64,000 nt of DNA from Archilochus colubris (GCA_023079485.1 CM041083.1:141993052-142057051), one strand, 5' to 3'. Counted from the stretch's first letter, positions 24,678 to 38,265 are shown. A program made the numbers and translations. The notes: generated by a model from the letters alone, not told the origin.

Positions 24678-25315
24678 CATAATCACAGAATCAGAATGGT
24701 TTGGGTTGGAAGGGACATTCAAGATCATTTAGTTCCAACACCCTGGACACCTCCCACTAGACCAGGTTTCTCACAGCCCCATTCAACCTGGGCTTGAACA
24801 TTTCCAGGGAGGGGGCAGCCACAACTTCTCTGGGCAGTCTCTTCCATTATTTCACCACCCTCACAGGAAAAAATTTCTTCCAGATGTCTAATCTGAATCT
24901 CCCCTTTTTTCACTTTGGACTGTTCCCCCTCATCATATCATTCCATGCCATCATGAAAAGTCCCTCCCCAGCTTCTCTTTAGGCCCTTCAGGTACTGGAA
25001 GGCAGCTATAAGGTCTTTCCAGGGCTTTCTCTTCTCCAGGCTGAACAACCCCAACTCTCTCAGCCTGAGCCTCAGGCTCATAGAAGAGGTGCTCCAGCCC
25101 TCTGATCGTCTTTGTGGCTCTTCTCTGGACTTGCTCCAAAGTGTCCATGTCCTTCTTGTGTTGGAGACCCCAAAAGTAGACACATTACTCCAGGTGGGGT
25201 CCCACAAGAGCAGATTAGAGGAGGTTCACCTCCCTTCACCTGCTGGCCACATATATTTTGATGCAGCTCAGGATACCATTGGTTTATCTGTGCTTGGGAT
25301 TGTCCCAACTCATGC
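24678..25315 (-). mobile_element. CR1 LINE fragment, 3' end at 24,678
   Basis: A minus-strand CR1 of about 640 bp, 5'-truncated. Its 3' end is at the left: 'cataatcacagaatcagaat' is the complement of the CR1 octamer tail, followed by 'ggtttgggttggaagggaca'. Inward, in CR1 order, come 'ccaggtttctcacagcccca', 'tctctgggcagtct', 'ttctcttctccaggctgaac', 'tttgtggctcttctctggac', 'ccccaaaagtagacac' and 'gatgcagctcaggata'. This is the best preserved CR1 in the window. It lacks the reverse transcriptase domain. Confidence 0.96.
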
Positions 25316-26259
25316 TAAAACAATCAGGTTTTAAGTACTTACTGTGCAAAGAGCTGCTGTCAGACAAGGATGTCACGGGGTGTTGCTGGAGGTCTCCGTT
25401 GTTGCCATTCCATGGTTGAAGCTGCTTGGGTTAGGCTGGACAAACTGGGCAGCTGGCATTAACCTGCTTTCTTTTGAAGTGCTCTACAAGCTTGTTCACA
25501 CAGCCAGAGCTGCTGAGGCAGTAGTGTCCTGCAATGGTCAGAGATCAGCATCTCAACTCTGTCACTCACTCACTTGGTATGGCTGCAAGAAAGGGTGCCT
25601 TTACACAGCTGCTCTGCAGCTTCTGTGCAGTAGATGCTGACCTCCTGGTACCTGATGATGGAAAATGGGGTCTTTTGCCCATATGTTTTGTGTGTGGGCT
25701 TGTGAGCTGGTTTAATTCAGCCTCTTAAGAACCTTTTCCTCAGGTCTAACCCATGTCTTTCAGAAGGAGGCAGCACATAGGAATGTCAGTTTACAGTTCT
25801 GAAAGTCCTTGAGGCGTAGATCAGACCTAAACACAGTTATAGGCACAGGAATGTGATTGAATGCTTTCAGATGGGGACCTGTGGTTGTAGCAGGCATATT
25901 TCAAGCAGACACACAGACTTTCAGCATTTATTAAGAGCTGCACCCGCTGCAGGCTCACTCATGATCTTTCATAAAATATGGGATTGTGACATTGTGACAT
26001 TGCCACGATTCCCATTTTCAACTCCCAAATATCCATGTAGAAAAAAAGTGCTGGTCACACTGAAGTGTCAAATTAGAAAATATTTACATATTTTGAGTTT
26101 CCTTTCAAATGCATTTGAACAGCTCTGAGCCAGGTCAGTAATCAGCATCACTATCATGGGAAAATTCTCCAACACACATCAGTACTAGAATTGCTGAATA
26201 CATACCATGTATCTATGTATCACATACTACTGTTTATGGAATAAATAGATGCTGTTATG
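25316..26259. other. Spacer between two oppositely oriented CR1 copies
   Basis: About 945 bp with no recognised repeat or gene. A direct 9-bp repeat (attgtgac / attgtgacatt) occurs near 25,984-26,002. This spacer would be the loop if the two flanking CR1 copies paired in a transcript. Confidence 0.55.
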
Positions 26260-26681
26260 TTTGTGTCCAGTTCTGGAGCCCCCCAAAACAAGAAGGAAGT
26301 GGAGCCCTTGGAACAAGTCTAGAGGAGAGCCACAAAAATGATCAAAGGACTGGAGCACCTCTCCTACAAAGACAGGCTCACACAGTGGGGTTTGTTCAGC
26401 CTGGAGAAGAGAAGGCTCTGGGGAGACCTTAGAACCCTTTTCCAGCACCTGAAGGGGCCTACAGGAAAACTGGGGAGGGACTTTCAACAAGGGCATGTAG
26501 TGATAGGAAGAAGGGCAATGGTTTTTAATTAGAAGAGGATAGATTTAGGTTAGATATTAGGAAGAAATTATTTCCTTTGAGGGTGGTTAGATACAGGAAC
26601 AGTTTACCCAGGGAAGTTGTGGCTGCCCCCTCCATGGAAGCGTTCAAGACCAGGTTGGATGGGGCTTGGAGCAACCTGGTC
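26260..26681 (+). mobile_element. CR1 LINE fragment missing its 3' end
   Basis: Plus-strand CR1 running 'gtgtccagttctgg', 'gaggagagccacaaaaatga', 'ctcctacaaagacaggctca', 'ttcagcctggagaagagaag', 'tattaggaagaaattatttc', 'cagggaagttgtggctgccc', 'gttggatggggcttggagca', 'acctggtc'. It stops there, short of the last segment and the octamer tail expected of CR1, and passes straight into an A/C-rich tract. It is homologous to and inverted relative to the copy at 24,678-25,315. Confidence 0.95.
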
Positions 26682-26792
26682 AAACAAAAAAGCAAGCAAA
26701 CAAGCACACAAACAAAAAACCCAAGCCACACAACAAACAGGCAAACCTACAAAATTAAACCCAATACACAAGAGTTCAGATTAAAAAAAAAA
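26682..26792. repeat. A/C-rich low-complexity tract abutting CR1
   Basis: About 110 bp made almost only of A and C with a few G and T (AAAC-, AAGC- and ACAC-type units), ending in an A-run at 26,782-26,792. It begins exactly where the CR1 sequence stops. Confidence 0.8.
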
Positions 26793-28418
26793 AATTAAAT
26801 CTTGGGTGTGAAATCCTACAGCTTGGAGCATGCAGAGAAAGGTCACGGCACAGAGCCCAAGCTGCAGGAGGGCAAAGAGATGCGGGATTTGGAGACAAGG
26901 CTGCCCACACACTCCCAGGCACAATGGTCTGGCCTCCCTTCCCTGACCACACATCTGACCCTGTATCTATTCTCATTAATTCAACAGCAGCTCACAGAGC
27001 CAAGGCTTGTGTGCCATTTTCATTGAATGTGCCTGGGTAGGTGAAAGATGTTAATGCCCATTTCTATGTAGAACAGCAGGTTCTGCTAAAGCAGGACTCA
27101 GAAACACATTCTTTGCTCTTCTTTCCCATAAACATACTTGTTTATACGTATTTGAAACAGTTCCGTTACTCTTCTTACTCTAACACAGATTTAAATTTAC
27201 ATCTTTGTGTATTTCTCAAAAAAAAAAAAAAAAAATTAACTTGCTTGAGTGAAACAGAAATGTGAAAAGAAGCAGAAATATTCAAAAAGCAGCCCTCGTC
27301 CTGAAAGTGATGGGTTAAGTACGCTTCACTTCAATTACCTCAGTATCAGCAACTCGGAAAAAAAAGAATGTTCATGTAAATGAACCTCTCCAGTGATGTT
27401 ATGGCCAAATATTATGAAGGAGTTATGAGGAAACTGCAGAGTTAATAGAACTGAATTGAAGCAAGGATTTTTAGAAGTGACTTAATCTGCAGCTTGAAAA
27501 CTGAAAGAACTTTTATCCTTGTTGAAAAACTGCTGGCTCGCTTCACCCAAACATATTTATATAGATATTTAACTGATTCCACTAGTGAGCAAGCTAATGT
27601 ATTCCAGAACAATTTATTTGAAAATGTGAACACTAAAATTATGCTACAAAGTTTATTAAACTTTCAGGTGTTACATTTTGACATACTCAGATCTTTCCTT
27701 TAACAATGACAGAATGCTACACAAAAATACTGCATTTCATCTGGTGGAGGTTTTTATCTTACCTTGACAGATTATTGCTGGTTAAATTGTAGAGCTGACT
27801 TAAAGGCAGGACTCTTCAAGGGAGTGAGAAATTAAGGCTTCACCAAATGGTAATAAAGCTATTAAAAATGCAAACAGCAAACAGCTACACTGTACAGGTT
27901 AGACAGCTAATCCAAACTAGCGGTTTAAAAAAGCAGAGCAATTACACTTTTATTTAAATGCAAGGAATATGAGCAAGAATAGAATGAGGTGCCTTGTTTA
28001 AATGCATTCTTTTGAATATTTATTAGAAATAATACATGTAGTTAAGCCACTTATCTGATTTCAGTGAATAAGTAAAATGCAAAAGATCAATTTTCATAAT
28101 TATACTAAAGAAGTCTGTCTTTCATAAAAATCTCATTAATAACACCATTATTACTGAAAAAATATCTCAGTATTATTATTGTTATTCTAATTATCAGCAA
28201 AATGCTACTGATAATGTTGTCATAAAATTCCTTTTTAGTATCCTATTAAGGAAGATAGACTAAGTAGTGGTTTAAGTTTAATCTAGATCCTAAGTGGCAT
28301 TTTAAAAAAAAAGATCTTCTTTGTGTATTTGGATAAAATACATTATGTGTATAATTACATAAATTACTTCAGGTTTAGCAAACAAGAGAGATATATAGAT
28401 AATGTATGAGTGCATATG

Positions 28419-28422
<4 letters not shown>

Positions 28423-28454
<32 letters not shown>
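28423..28454. repeat. (TA)16 microsatellite
   Basis: Thirty-two bases of perfect TA repeat. It is self-complementary and able to extrude a cruciform. Confidence 0.95.
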
Positions 28455-28455
<1 letters not shown>

Positions 28456-30167
28456 CCAGCCCAGTAGTAAACACACCCAGGAGTGCAAGCAGAGTAACAA
28501 AATGTTGCTCAAGGACAAAAATAGTTTCTCAGCAAAATTTTAACACCTATTTTCTTTTATTTACGATTATCAGAGGGCCTGTCAATATTCATTAATTTTT
28601 AGTGCCCACCTGTATTTATTAAATTGCTGAAGAACTTGGAGTCCTCTAGAAAGGGCACCATTATCTTACACAGGAAGGAAACTTTATCTGCTCACATCCA
28701 TGATCCAGCTTCCCACTTCAAACTAGCCCAGAGTGGGTTGCAGCATAGAGGAGGGAGCAGCAAGGACTTTTGGAGCTGGAACCTGACCCATCTTCATTCT
28801 TACAGCAACCAAGGACCTGAACAGCCAGAGAAGAAGACAATTTGTTTCAGCCAGGAGTTCCATACATGGACCAGAACCTCAGCGTGTGAGTTCCTAGACA
28901 AACAGAATAGCTGGTTCCCAGCTGGGAAGCTGATTAATAAATAATACTTCTATCAGCCGCCAAAGTCAATCAAAAACATCTACACAGGCTTCCTTGGGAG
29001 GTTCAGGGGAGTGAACAGCTTGCTGAAGCAGAAGGACCCTGGAGGATGAAGACCCAGTTGGAAAAGCTGCAGAAGTTACCATGGGAAGCCAGTCTGCCAC
29101 CCTGCTGCCCTTTCAAACACACCCAAAATAAAACACACTACAGGCAGCACACCAAGCTTAGAGCCCTTATCTCTGGGAAGATAATGTTGTGAGACATGTT
29201 CAGGTTCCTTGAGCAATGGATTTCCATTGATTTAGATGGTTCTGGCAGATTCTGGTTTTCCTTCTTTGCCACGGTGACTTAAATAATAGTGGAAAGCAAG
29301 CCCATTTGATGGAACAAGGAAAGGCCAGTGTCTGGGAGATGATGAAAAGAGCAGGCTGAAGGACACTTTGCTGCCAAGATCTCGATTATTAATATATACA
29401 TTCAGATTCATCAAGAAAAACAGAGTGGACAGTGGCTGGGTAAAAGGATATTTACCGTACTGGTGCTTAAGCAGTGCTTAAGTGCAGTACAGGCTCGATT
29501 AAGAAGGATCAAAGCAAGAGTTCAAGGTTTTTTTAAACAGGGTTAGAAAGAAGCACGTGCCTAAGTATATCACAAACAGATCTTCTGTTAAGACATACTA
29601 TTTTTTGTTAATTTGTATCATGTTCTTAAAAAAAACCCAAAACTCCCGGCAAGTTAAGTTTATTTGTATCTATAGCTTGATTGCCTTCTCCTGCCTTAAG
29701 ACACTCGAAGAAAATTAAGTTATCTAGGTAGAGAGAGTCAGGGAACTTTCAGAAACAACTTTTAGTGTATTGTAATCACAGGATGCAATGGAGATAGTTA
29801 TACTTATCCCAATGTGTCACAGGTGGCATTTACCACTATGCATGAGTGTTAAAGCAAACAGAAACAGCTTTTATCACAGCAGAATGCCATGATCTGCACT
29901 TAGGGTTCAATCTTTCCATCCACTATGTGGGCACAAATTGACATGCCTCAGAGACTGAATTCTCCACTTATTTTAGAAAGTGTTCTAAAAATACAATCAA
30001 TATAGAGGGTTGTAAAAATAACTTAAAAAAAAAAAAAACTTGCTAGGGGAAACCGTGCATAAATTATGGCTTTATTTTCTTCTACTGAAGAATTATGTAA
30101 GATGTACAAAAAGCTCAAAATATATAATAAAACCATTGTGCTCTTGTGTCTGTGTGTCTCTAGTGAT

Positions 30168-30263
30168 TTCTCTTTCCCTCCCTTTTCCTTCCTCCCCCCT
30201 TTCTCTTGTTCTCTCCCATTCTATGTCTCTCAGTGTCTGTTTGAGACTCACACACACACACAC
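30168..30263. repeat. Pyrimidine-rich tract followed by (CA)n
   Basis: A T/C-rich stretch (mostly TTTC, CTCC and CCTT words) runs to about 30,230. A short (CA)n tract follows at about 30,248-30,263. Confidence 0.8.
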
Positions 30264-31260
30264 TGATAGTGAGGGGGTACATGCTGTAGGCACCCCCCAA
30301 TTCTCCCACTTAAATGTGTTCCCATGGCTTCCCATGTGATTCCTCTCAGCTTTTATGGATAACCACCTACCTCTGCAAGACAAATTGATTTCTGCTGGTC
30401 TCTTGGGTACACACTTAGGGCAGGTTTCACTTAGTCAATCTTGTGCCTCCATCCCACTGTTGGGATTTATTGTGGATACTTTTTAAGCAGCAGCTAATTC
30501 TCAGGAGGAAGAAGACAAATCGAGTAATAGTAAGAGTGCATACTCTTCAAGACAAAACTCTCTTTTTGTCTAGAACTATTTCTGCTACTGTAACAAAGCT
30601 GATCACAATTAACCAGACACACAGATTTCTCACATTTGGGCTAAATACTGTAATTTTCCTATCCAAAAGCCTTAACTGGATTTTTTTAGATAAACAGTTA
30701 AAACTTTTACAATAACAAAGCATCTGTCCCCAGTGTGTCCAGGCAGCCCAGGCTCCTGGGGATGCATGTGCAGTTAAATCTGCGTTCAGAAAACCAGAAA
30801 GCAAAATTAGTTCTAACTCTAATTCTAACCCTAATTCATTCTAATTCAGTGTACTCACACCATCACAGGCCTTAATTATGTGATCACAAAGCCTCCCCCC
30901 AAATCTTACAGATTTTGTCTACAAGGTTAAGCACACGTGGGATCTTACAATATTCTTTATTCTAATGCAACTACCTTAATTTATATGTCAGAATCTATAT
31001 TGCCGTAATCTCCCTTCTCCTGAACATTTGTGTTAACAAATTGATCAGCCTTGATGTGCTATGTACTTACTGAAAGGAAAACCTTGTTTTCTTTTGGAGA
31101 TGATACTTCAGAAATGTAAGCACTTAGCTATGTCTTTTGATGAGTTGAGTGTCTTGTTTGTGACTGTATCTCCTATATAAATCCATATTTACTTTCTGGT
31201 TTTCCTGTGACCAGCCCTTAGGCTGCTTTAAGGCTCATCTTCTCCCCTTTGTGTGTTAGA

Positions 31261-31347
31261 TTTCTACTTTTTCTTCTCTTCTTCCTTTTTCTTCTACTTA
31301 CCTCTCCTTCCTTCTTTCTCTTGTTCTTTTTTCTTTCTTCCTTTTCC
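31261..31347. repeat. Pyrimidine-rich (TTC/CTT) tract
   Basis: About 87 bp with few purines on this strand. It is a typical low-complexity polypyrimidine tract of avian non-coding DNA. Confidence 0.85.
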
Positions 31348-33207
31348 GAATTTGCACTGGTTTGTTGCTGTTTCATAAGTCAAGCATCTCAATAAGTAAG
31401 AATAATTTGAAAAATACTCTCCCGGAATATCTGGAATATATATGTGCATATTCACATTTTCCCTTTTCACCTTTTGATGAGCACAAACACAGAAATCATA
31501 TTTACAGCAGATATTTAGCCTTCACTGAGCTCCTGAAACATAGTATTTCGTACGAAAGCGTCACAGCTTCCTAAGACTACTTATACATATGAAAAATCAA
31601 ATTTGGGTAATTAGACATTTTTGAAAACTTGAAACATTAGGGGAAAAAATTGCTAAGTCCATTAAAATTCTGTGATGTGGCACATAACACATAATGTCTG
31701 TCTGTGTCACTGCAAGTGAATGTACTTCAGGCCAGACAGTGGTCAGCAACCGAGCACTGCAGGAGAGACAGAGCAGGTTTCAGCACCTTTTTTTTTGCTT
31801 GAAATTCTCTGTCTGTGTCCTACTGCTGCTCCGGTGGCTGTGTCCCTGTTCCCAGAACAGAGGGTCAGAAAAAATAAGACATTGTCACAATTTTATGTTG
31901 TAAATTGCTGGAGGTAAGGTGCAGACCAAGAAGGCTGCTCCCGGTCTGTGCAAGTCAGGGCAGACTCATGATTGCTCCTGCTTTGCTCCAGGGAGCAAAA
32001 CCAGCCCTGGGGAATATGAGCAGATCACTGTGGATACACAAAAAGAAGCACTCACTTTGAAACACACATCAGGGAGTATTTGATAAATGGCCCAGCGAAA
32101 GTTGCAGGGAACCTGTGTCCATTAATGCTCTCCAAGCAGTCCTTAGTTGTACCTGTAATCCTTTCTCCACCTGTGTTCTCATGAACTGCAACACTTGTTT
32201 CCTTCGATTTCTAAATGTGATGTAACCTTTTAACTCCAAATCTCTTATTTTCCCTGTTTTATATTTCAGGTTCTCCCCAATGGTTCCTGTAAATGTCAGC
32301 ATGGCTCCATATGTAATTTCTCTTCACTCATAGCTGTTGTTAAAATAACATTATGCAGAAAACCATATACCCCATCTCTACAGGCCCTCCACCCCAATTT
32401 CTCTCCTGGTATTGGAGGTGTATTATGACTTTTATTTCTATTTGGCACTTTAGGAGAAGGGTATGTTTATAATTTTGACAATGCGTATGTTTAGATTTAA
32501 ATTGTATTTTCTGTCCCGGAGTAGGAAGGAAAATAACCATTATCAGTCACTACTTATTAAATAAAATTGTAGCTAGTAAACAGCCAACTTTAGCCATTTT
32601 TAAGTCCAGCCATTCAGTCAGTATGGCATTCCCATCTAGAAGATATTTACCTTTAAGAAAAATTACAAAAATAAAGCATATATGGGAAAGAGAGAGAGGG
32701 GACAGAATGATTCATAGGAAGAGTCATGGCTCCTGTGGAGCTATTCTTTGTTTCACAACACAATCTGTGCTGTAATCCTGTCTGCTCAAAAAACAGTGTA
32801 AAAGGATCTGTTATTTCACCCCTCATTTACATAGTAAGAGCTTGGTGTGATCCCCAGCTGCTGAAGAAAGAAAATACAGTAGCCCATGCTCCTAATTTGA
32901 CCCCTTTCTTTATGAAAAAGCATGTTACTGTAAACATTAACTCTGGATAATAGGCCTCAGAAACACTGCTTTGTTATTTTTGTGACAAACATCAGCCTGC
33001 CTTGGCTGAGAGATTTGCCCTCACTTGATGGTCCATGGCTCTCTTAAAGCTTCCTCTTGCCAGGGCAGTGTAGCTGGCTAAGCTGACCCAGCATGTACAT
33101 GACTGTGCTGAACAGATGCACTTGTGGTAGGGCATCTTCATTAGCTTGGGACTCCTCATACTAGTAAAACTCCTGGGGGAAGGGGGTTCTTTCAGCTGCC
33201 TAAACTT

Positions 33208-34105
33208 CACAGAGTCACAGAGTAGTTGAGGTTTTGAGGGATCTCTGGAAGTCTTCTGGCTCAACCTTCTTGCTCAAGGACAGACACCTAGAGCCAGCTG
33301 TCAAGGGCCATGCTTGGGTCACTGCCATATCTCCAAGTATGGAGACTCCAGAACCTCCCTGAACAATCCATATCAGTGCTCGATCATCCTCAGAGTTAGG
33401 TATATCCTTACATTTAAAAGGAGCCTCCTGTGTTTCAAGTTGTGCCCATTGCCTCTTTTGCTGTCACTGGGCACCACTGAAAAGAGCCTGGCTCTACCCT
33501 CCTCACACCCTCTCTTCAGGTATTTATATACATTGACGTGATCCCTTCTGAGCCTTCTGTCCTCCAGGCTAGACAGTCCCAATTCTGTCAGTCGGTCCTC
33601 ATATTGGAAGTGTTCCAGTCTCTTAGACATCATCTTAATGGCCATTCACTGGGGTTCCTCCAGTATGTCCACGTCTCTCCATTTTCAGGAACACAGAGCT
33701 GGACACAGTTACTCCCCCTGTGGCCTCACAAGTCCTGAGTAGAGGGGAATGATCACCCCTCTCTACATGATGGTAATACTTAGTCTAATGAAGCCAAAGA
33801 TACCATTGACCCTTGTGACAAAGACAGATTGCTGGTTCAGGTTCAACTTTACATCCACCCAGGTCCTTTTCCATGGAGCTGCTTTCCAGCTGGGCAGCCC
33901 CAGCATGTGCTGGTGCCTGGGGTTGTTCCTCCCCATCTGCAGGACTTTTGCACTTCCCCTCACTGATTTTCATGAGGTTCCTGCCAGCAAATTTCTCCAG
34001 CCTGTCAAGGCTCCTCTGGATGACAGCATGACCCTCTGGTATATTGCCACTCTTCCCAGTTTTGTGTCATCAGCACATTTGCTAAGGGAGCCCTCTGCTA
34101 GGCAC
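33208..34105 (-). mobile_element. CR1 LINE fragment, longest copy, 3' end at 33,208
   Basis: Minus-strand CR1 of about 900 bp. At the left, 'cacagagtcacagagtagtt' is the complement of the 3' tail. Inward follow 'tatccttacatttaaaagga', 'ttgtgcccattgcctctttt', 'ctgtcactgggcaccactga', 'ctgtcctccaggctagacag', 'gtcctcatattggaagtgtt' and 'ctggacacagttactccccc'. The far end is 'ttttgtgtcatcagcacatt'. The sequence differs clearly from the copies at 24,678 and 26,260, so it belongs to another, probably older, CR1 subfamily. The 5' boundary is approximate. Confidence 0.94.
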
Positions 34106-37100
34106 CCAGTGGTTTGGGAAGTTACTGGCAAGTAGAGAAGAAGTAGAGATGGACATTCCAGAATGTTGTCTAAAGCACTAGATGACAGCCACTGGAGAAC
34201 AGTGCTGTGATCAGTTGTTTATAGTCCACTTGTCTCAGTCTAAAGCAAAGGTTCCCCTTGCTGTTACTCGGTGGCTTCAAGCATCTCATCAGGTGTCACA
34301 TTTGTACCAGTACTTGTGCTGTATTCACACACTATTCATGATGCCACTGCAGAACAGTTGCCATTAGAATACATCATGTTCAGAAAACTGGCAACAGATC
34401 TCTAGTGAGTAAAAAAATCACTGGCAATGTCCAAATGAGGCAGTAGCTGTTTATCTTAATACAGAACAATCGGTTGCCAGCTGTTAACCTAATATATTTA
34501 AGACAAATTTACTTTTTATTTTCACTGAAATAATATTGAAGTGGGATTTTATTACACCATTTGTAGGATCATCATACTGCCCAGTTTCCCATTTTCATTG
34601 CTAAGTAGAGAGGGTTCCTACTTAAGAACTAAAAAAGATGTACTGAAGCTTTTTCTGTTTCAGATAAGGTGTTGGCAAGTTCACACAAATACAGAAGAGA
34701 AGACAAATGTACTCTGTATCAAGGTCAGCTAAAGTGGTATCATAATTTCAAAAGTGTTGACAGTTTTAAACATGCTTTAGGATGTTAGGACATTTTCCAA
34801 AATATGTGGCTCATGCTATTATTGTTATATGCTACTCATCTGCAATAATGCCAAAGACCCTATAAAAAGCTAGAAAGAATACAAACATTTCTTGATTAAA
34901 CATAAGTAAAATTTCCCACATGTGCAGACCTTTGGAAATCCTTAATGGAGTTTCACAAGGTGTAATGCAGAAGATTATTAGACCTAGTCATATTTTCAAG
35001 ACAAAATACTGGAAAAAAATACAGCCACTAGTGTGAGGCTATTGGCCAACACTGTTTCAAACCTAAAAGTTACACAATTCTGAAAAGTAGGCTGCTGAGC
35101 AGAAATCAAAAACATAATGGGAAGACTCCAGGAGCAACAACAGAGGAAAGAAGAAATTGATTTTTATCTAAACTTGGATTCAAAATATTTAGATTAATTT
35201 TAAATCTAAAGTCTTCTTTTCTGCTGACTTTTCAGTTGGAAAACAAAACACTTTTTTTTTTTTTAACCTATGTATGATTCAGGTCAGGCTCATGGATGCA
35301 GTGTATCTCAGATGGCAAGCTCACTTAGCCTCTTGTTTTTCCCCAGAAGCAGTTTCACAGCCAGACCTCATCTGCTGGGCCAAAGAATTATCCCGTTCAT
35401 CTTTAAACCACAGAAATATGAGAAATAGCATCAGGTTTTCTTCTCTCTTATCATATGCTATTTAAAGCTCCCTCTAAAACCATGAATAAAATAGAAAATG
35501 AAGCTGTGCTTCATCTGCCTTCCAGAAACTGCTGGATACTCACCAGCTTGTGCATGAATGCAGCTTTTGAATACCAATTGCAGTCTCTGAGGGGAACAGT
35601 CACAGGGAGCTACCAGGCTTGCGTTGGATCCTTTGAACCCTTTTTGGTGTCAGGCTGGCACTGACACTCCAGTTCTTGAGATCTATGCAAAGGGTCTTCA
35701 TCCCTGAACTCCTTTCATTTATTGGCACAGGGTTACCACTATCAGAACAACAAGTTTACATTTTAATGAAGTCCAATACTTGTAGACTTTCTTTCTGGGA
35801 CATATGAGGGGATATACTGCTATCCACAGCCCATGTCCTGTTGTTTGCCTGCATACACTCATTTTGAGGACTGTGATCTGACACCTCTCCCTATCCCATC
35901 TCCACAGAGGGGACAGACATTATCCTGTCTCCCTCAGAAAAAGACACTTTACTGGTGTCCTCTACACATAAACACTTCTCCCCCAGTAACATGGAATTTG
36001 TCTCTGCTTCTATTCAGTAAAAGCACGACAGATCATGCAGTATCCTGACTAATCAAAGAAACTTTCCTCTTTCCACGACTTCTACCTCCCTCAGAACAAG
36101 CTCACCTTGTTGTCTTTATTTCTGGGCAGCAGAGAAAGATAAAGCCATCCCGACAGTACCTGCCAGAGGACCACATGCTTGCCCCTGTAGTCTTCTGTAT
36201 TTGTTGCTGCTGCTTCTTCCCTTGTCAATACCACACCAGAGGAGCCCTGTGGAGTTGCTTCACGTTGTCTCAGATGGAACTGTGATGAGGAGTTTATTCA
36301 TGGACTTAGTTCTATCTTCTCCATCTCAGAAAATGTAGAGGGACCCACACTGAGTGGCAAATGGTTGTGGCAACCTTAACAGTGCAGCTAGAATCAGACT
36401 TCAGAGGATGCAAGCCACATGTCCTTCCAAAATAAGGTGAATCTTCTTCCTTTGTTGGCCTGTGGACACACAGTCATTCCTGTTGTGTGTCCATAAACTG
36501 GAAATTGGACCAGATTGTCTTGATTTAATGGTCAGGATGAACCAAAGCCCATAGAACAGAATTGCTGTCTTACTCCCTTCCACCTTCCCAGGGAAAGACA
36601 AAAGGGGAATAAGAAAAAGAGACTTCAAGGATGGAAGTTAAAGCTAGAACAAGTTTACTAGGAACAGGAAATGGATAGTAACATGTGGGGTAATAATATA
36701 TACAATTATATATATACAAAACCCAGTTTCAGGGTCACTGATGGAAGAAAGTCCCTCATAGCAGAGCTGACTCAGGAAAAGGGACCAAGGATCTTCCCAG
36801 CAACCAAATGGAGTTGAGTCCTGCAGAGCATTTGGCAAGCAGATGACCAAGAGCATGAGCTTCTCTCCTAGTCGTCCATTGTCAGAGAGAAAGAAAGCAG
36901 GAAGGAAGAAGGGAGAAAAAGGGACAGACTTTTCTACCCTCCTGACTTTTATAAGGTATGACATGAAATGAGAAAGAATATTCATCATTCTCTATTTTGT
37001 CCACCAAACAGTTTTTGGTCCTAAACAATACTGTTGTTTCTGGGTCTCTGTTGTCTCTCTAGGTCTTCATATTAATATTCTAAAATTAGCCTGTGCCCAC

Positions 37101-38265
37101 TTAAAACGTAAAACAGATATAATATTCAGTTTTCTTCTTGATGGCAATAACTCAGCCATCCTCACTAAAAAAAAAAAAATTATGAAAAAACCCTTTCATG
37201 ACAATCATTCAGATCAGTGTTAGCAGGGAAGAAGAAAATGGCAAGAGCTGAGCAATGCAAATCCTTGAAAGCACAGAGAGAAGAGCTTTGATTTCATAGG
37301 TGACAGACACATCACGGGGTGAGACGTGTACTGAAGAATGGGTCAAGCAACTGGGAGAGAGGAGTTTCAGAAAACATAGAATATGAAAATACTGGAGTAC
37401 TAGTCATGCAGTAAATACAAATAAAACATCACAGTATGGAACAAAATATTGTCTGGTTTGAAAGGACTCATTCAGTCTCTGAAAACATAGATAAGTGGGA
37501 CTGTGAGAAATACAGCAGTATTTGTTGAAGATCTGAGCCATTAAAAGATGAATAAGGTTAAGAGATCAAGCCACACTTCTAGGGAGCCCCAGCACATGGC
37601 AGAGACAGACATGCTTGTATAGCTCAGTAAAATTCACTGATGGGCTACAAACTTCTGGAGAGAGGATGGGGGATATTTAGTACCAAAAGATGTCAGCATT
37701 CTGTTGTGTGGTAGATGTCAAAAGAACTGAAATCAATCCACAGAAAACATTTTAAGATAACAGAAAAAGTGGTGTTTATGCAGGAAAATAAAAAAAATAG
37801 AGACAGTGAAAAGTTCTGAACTGTTTTGTTATTTTTCTAGCTGAGAACAGAGCAAAGGAAAACATTAGAATAAAATTTTTTTTGCAATACTAACAAATGA
37901 GAATGAATACTAAATTTGACCTAATCTTGTGACTTCACACTACAGAGTAGATGTGAAGCAAGTAGAAACAGCACAGCAAGTAGCAACCTAAAATCTGAAA
38001 TAATAATTATAAATTATGACCTTCAAAAACATTTTCTGGTTTTCTAAAGAAATTGGAGGCTCAGGAATCTTGAAATTTCAAGATCACATGTTAAGCTTGA
38101 GCCAAGTAGGCTTGTGCTTGCCTATGAAAATTAAAGGATTCTTTTTCCCAGTGAGAAAGCAGAAATTAATTCATAATTCTATCCCCTGTTTATTAGTTCC
38201 ACTCACCAATAACAGACAAGAAACAACACTATATGACCTGGGAACTAGTTACTCCAGGAAAGTGG
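34106..38265. other. Intergenic or intronic stretch, no gene recognised
   Basis: About 4.2 kb of AT-rich, CpG-poor sequence with small ORFs only. A-runs lie near 37,168 and 37,790. No repeat family was recognised before the LTR. Confidence 0.6.

Larger units (their letters stand above)
26793..33207. other. AT-rich intergenic or intronic stretch, no gene recognised
   Basis: About 6.4 kb. It contains an A18 tract (27,218-27,235), (TA)16 (28,423-28,454), an A-run near 30,027 and two pyrimidine tracts, listed separately. ORFs are short and unremarkable. 27,300-28,400 is especially AT-rich with ATTA and TAAT words but shows nothing I can name. Confidence 0.6.

Noticed and set aside
26227..26798. 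ORFs inside the CR1 copies (also 24,725-25,334 and 33,373-34,135)
   Set aside because: They translate the non-coding 3' part of CR1 or its reverse strand. None contains reverse transcriptase or endonuclease motifs.
30811..30840. Telomere-like CTAACTCTAATTCTAACCCTAATT
   Set aside because: Only one exact CCCTAA unit in a degenerate 30-bp run. Too short and irregular for an interstitial telomeric repeat.
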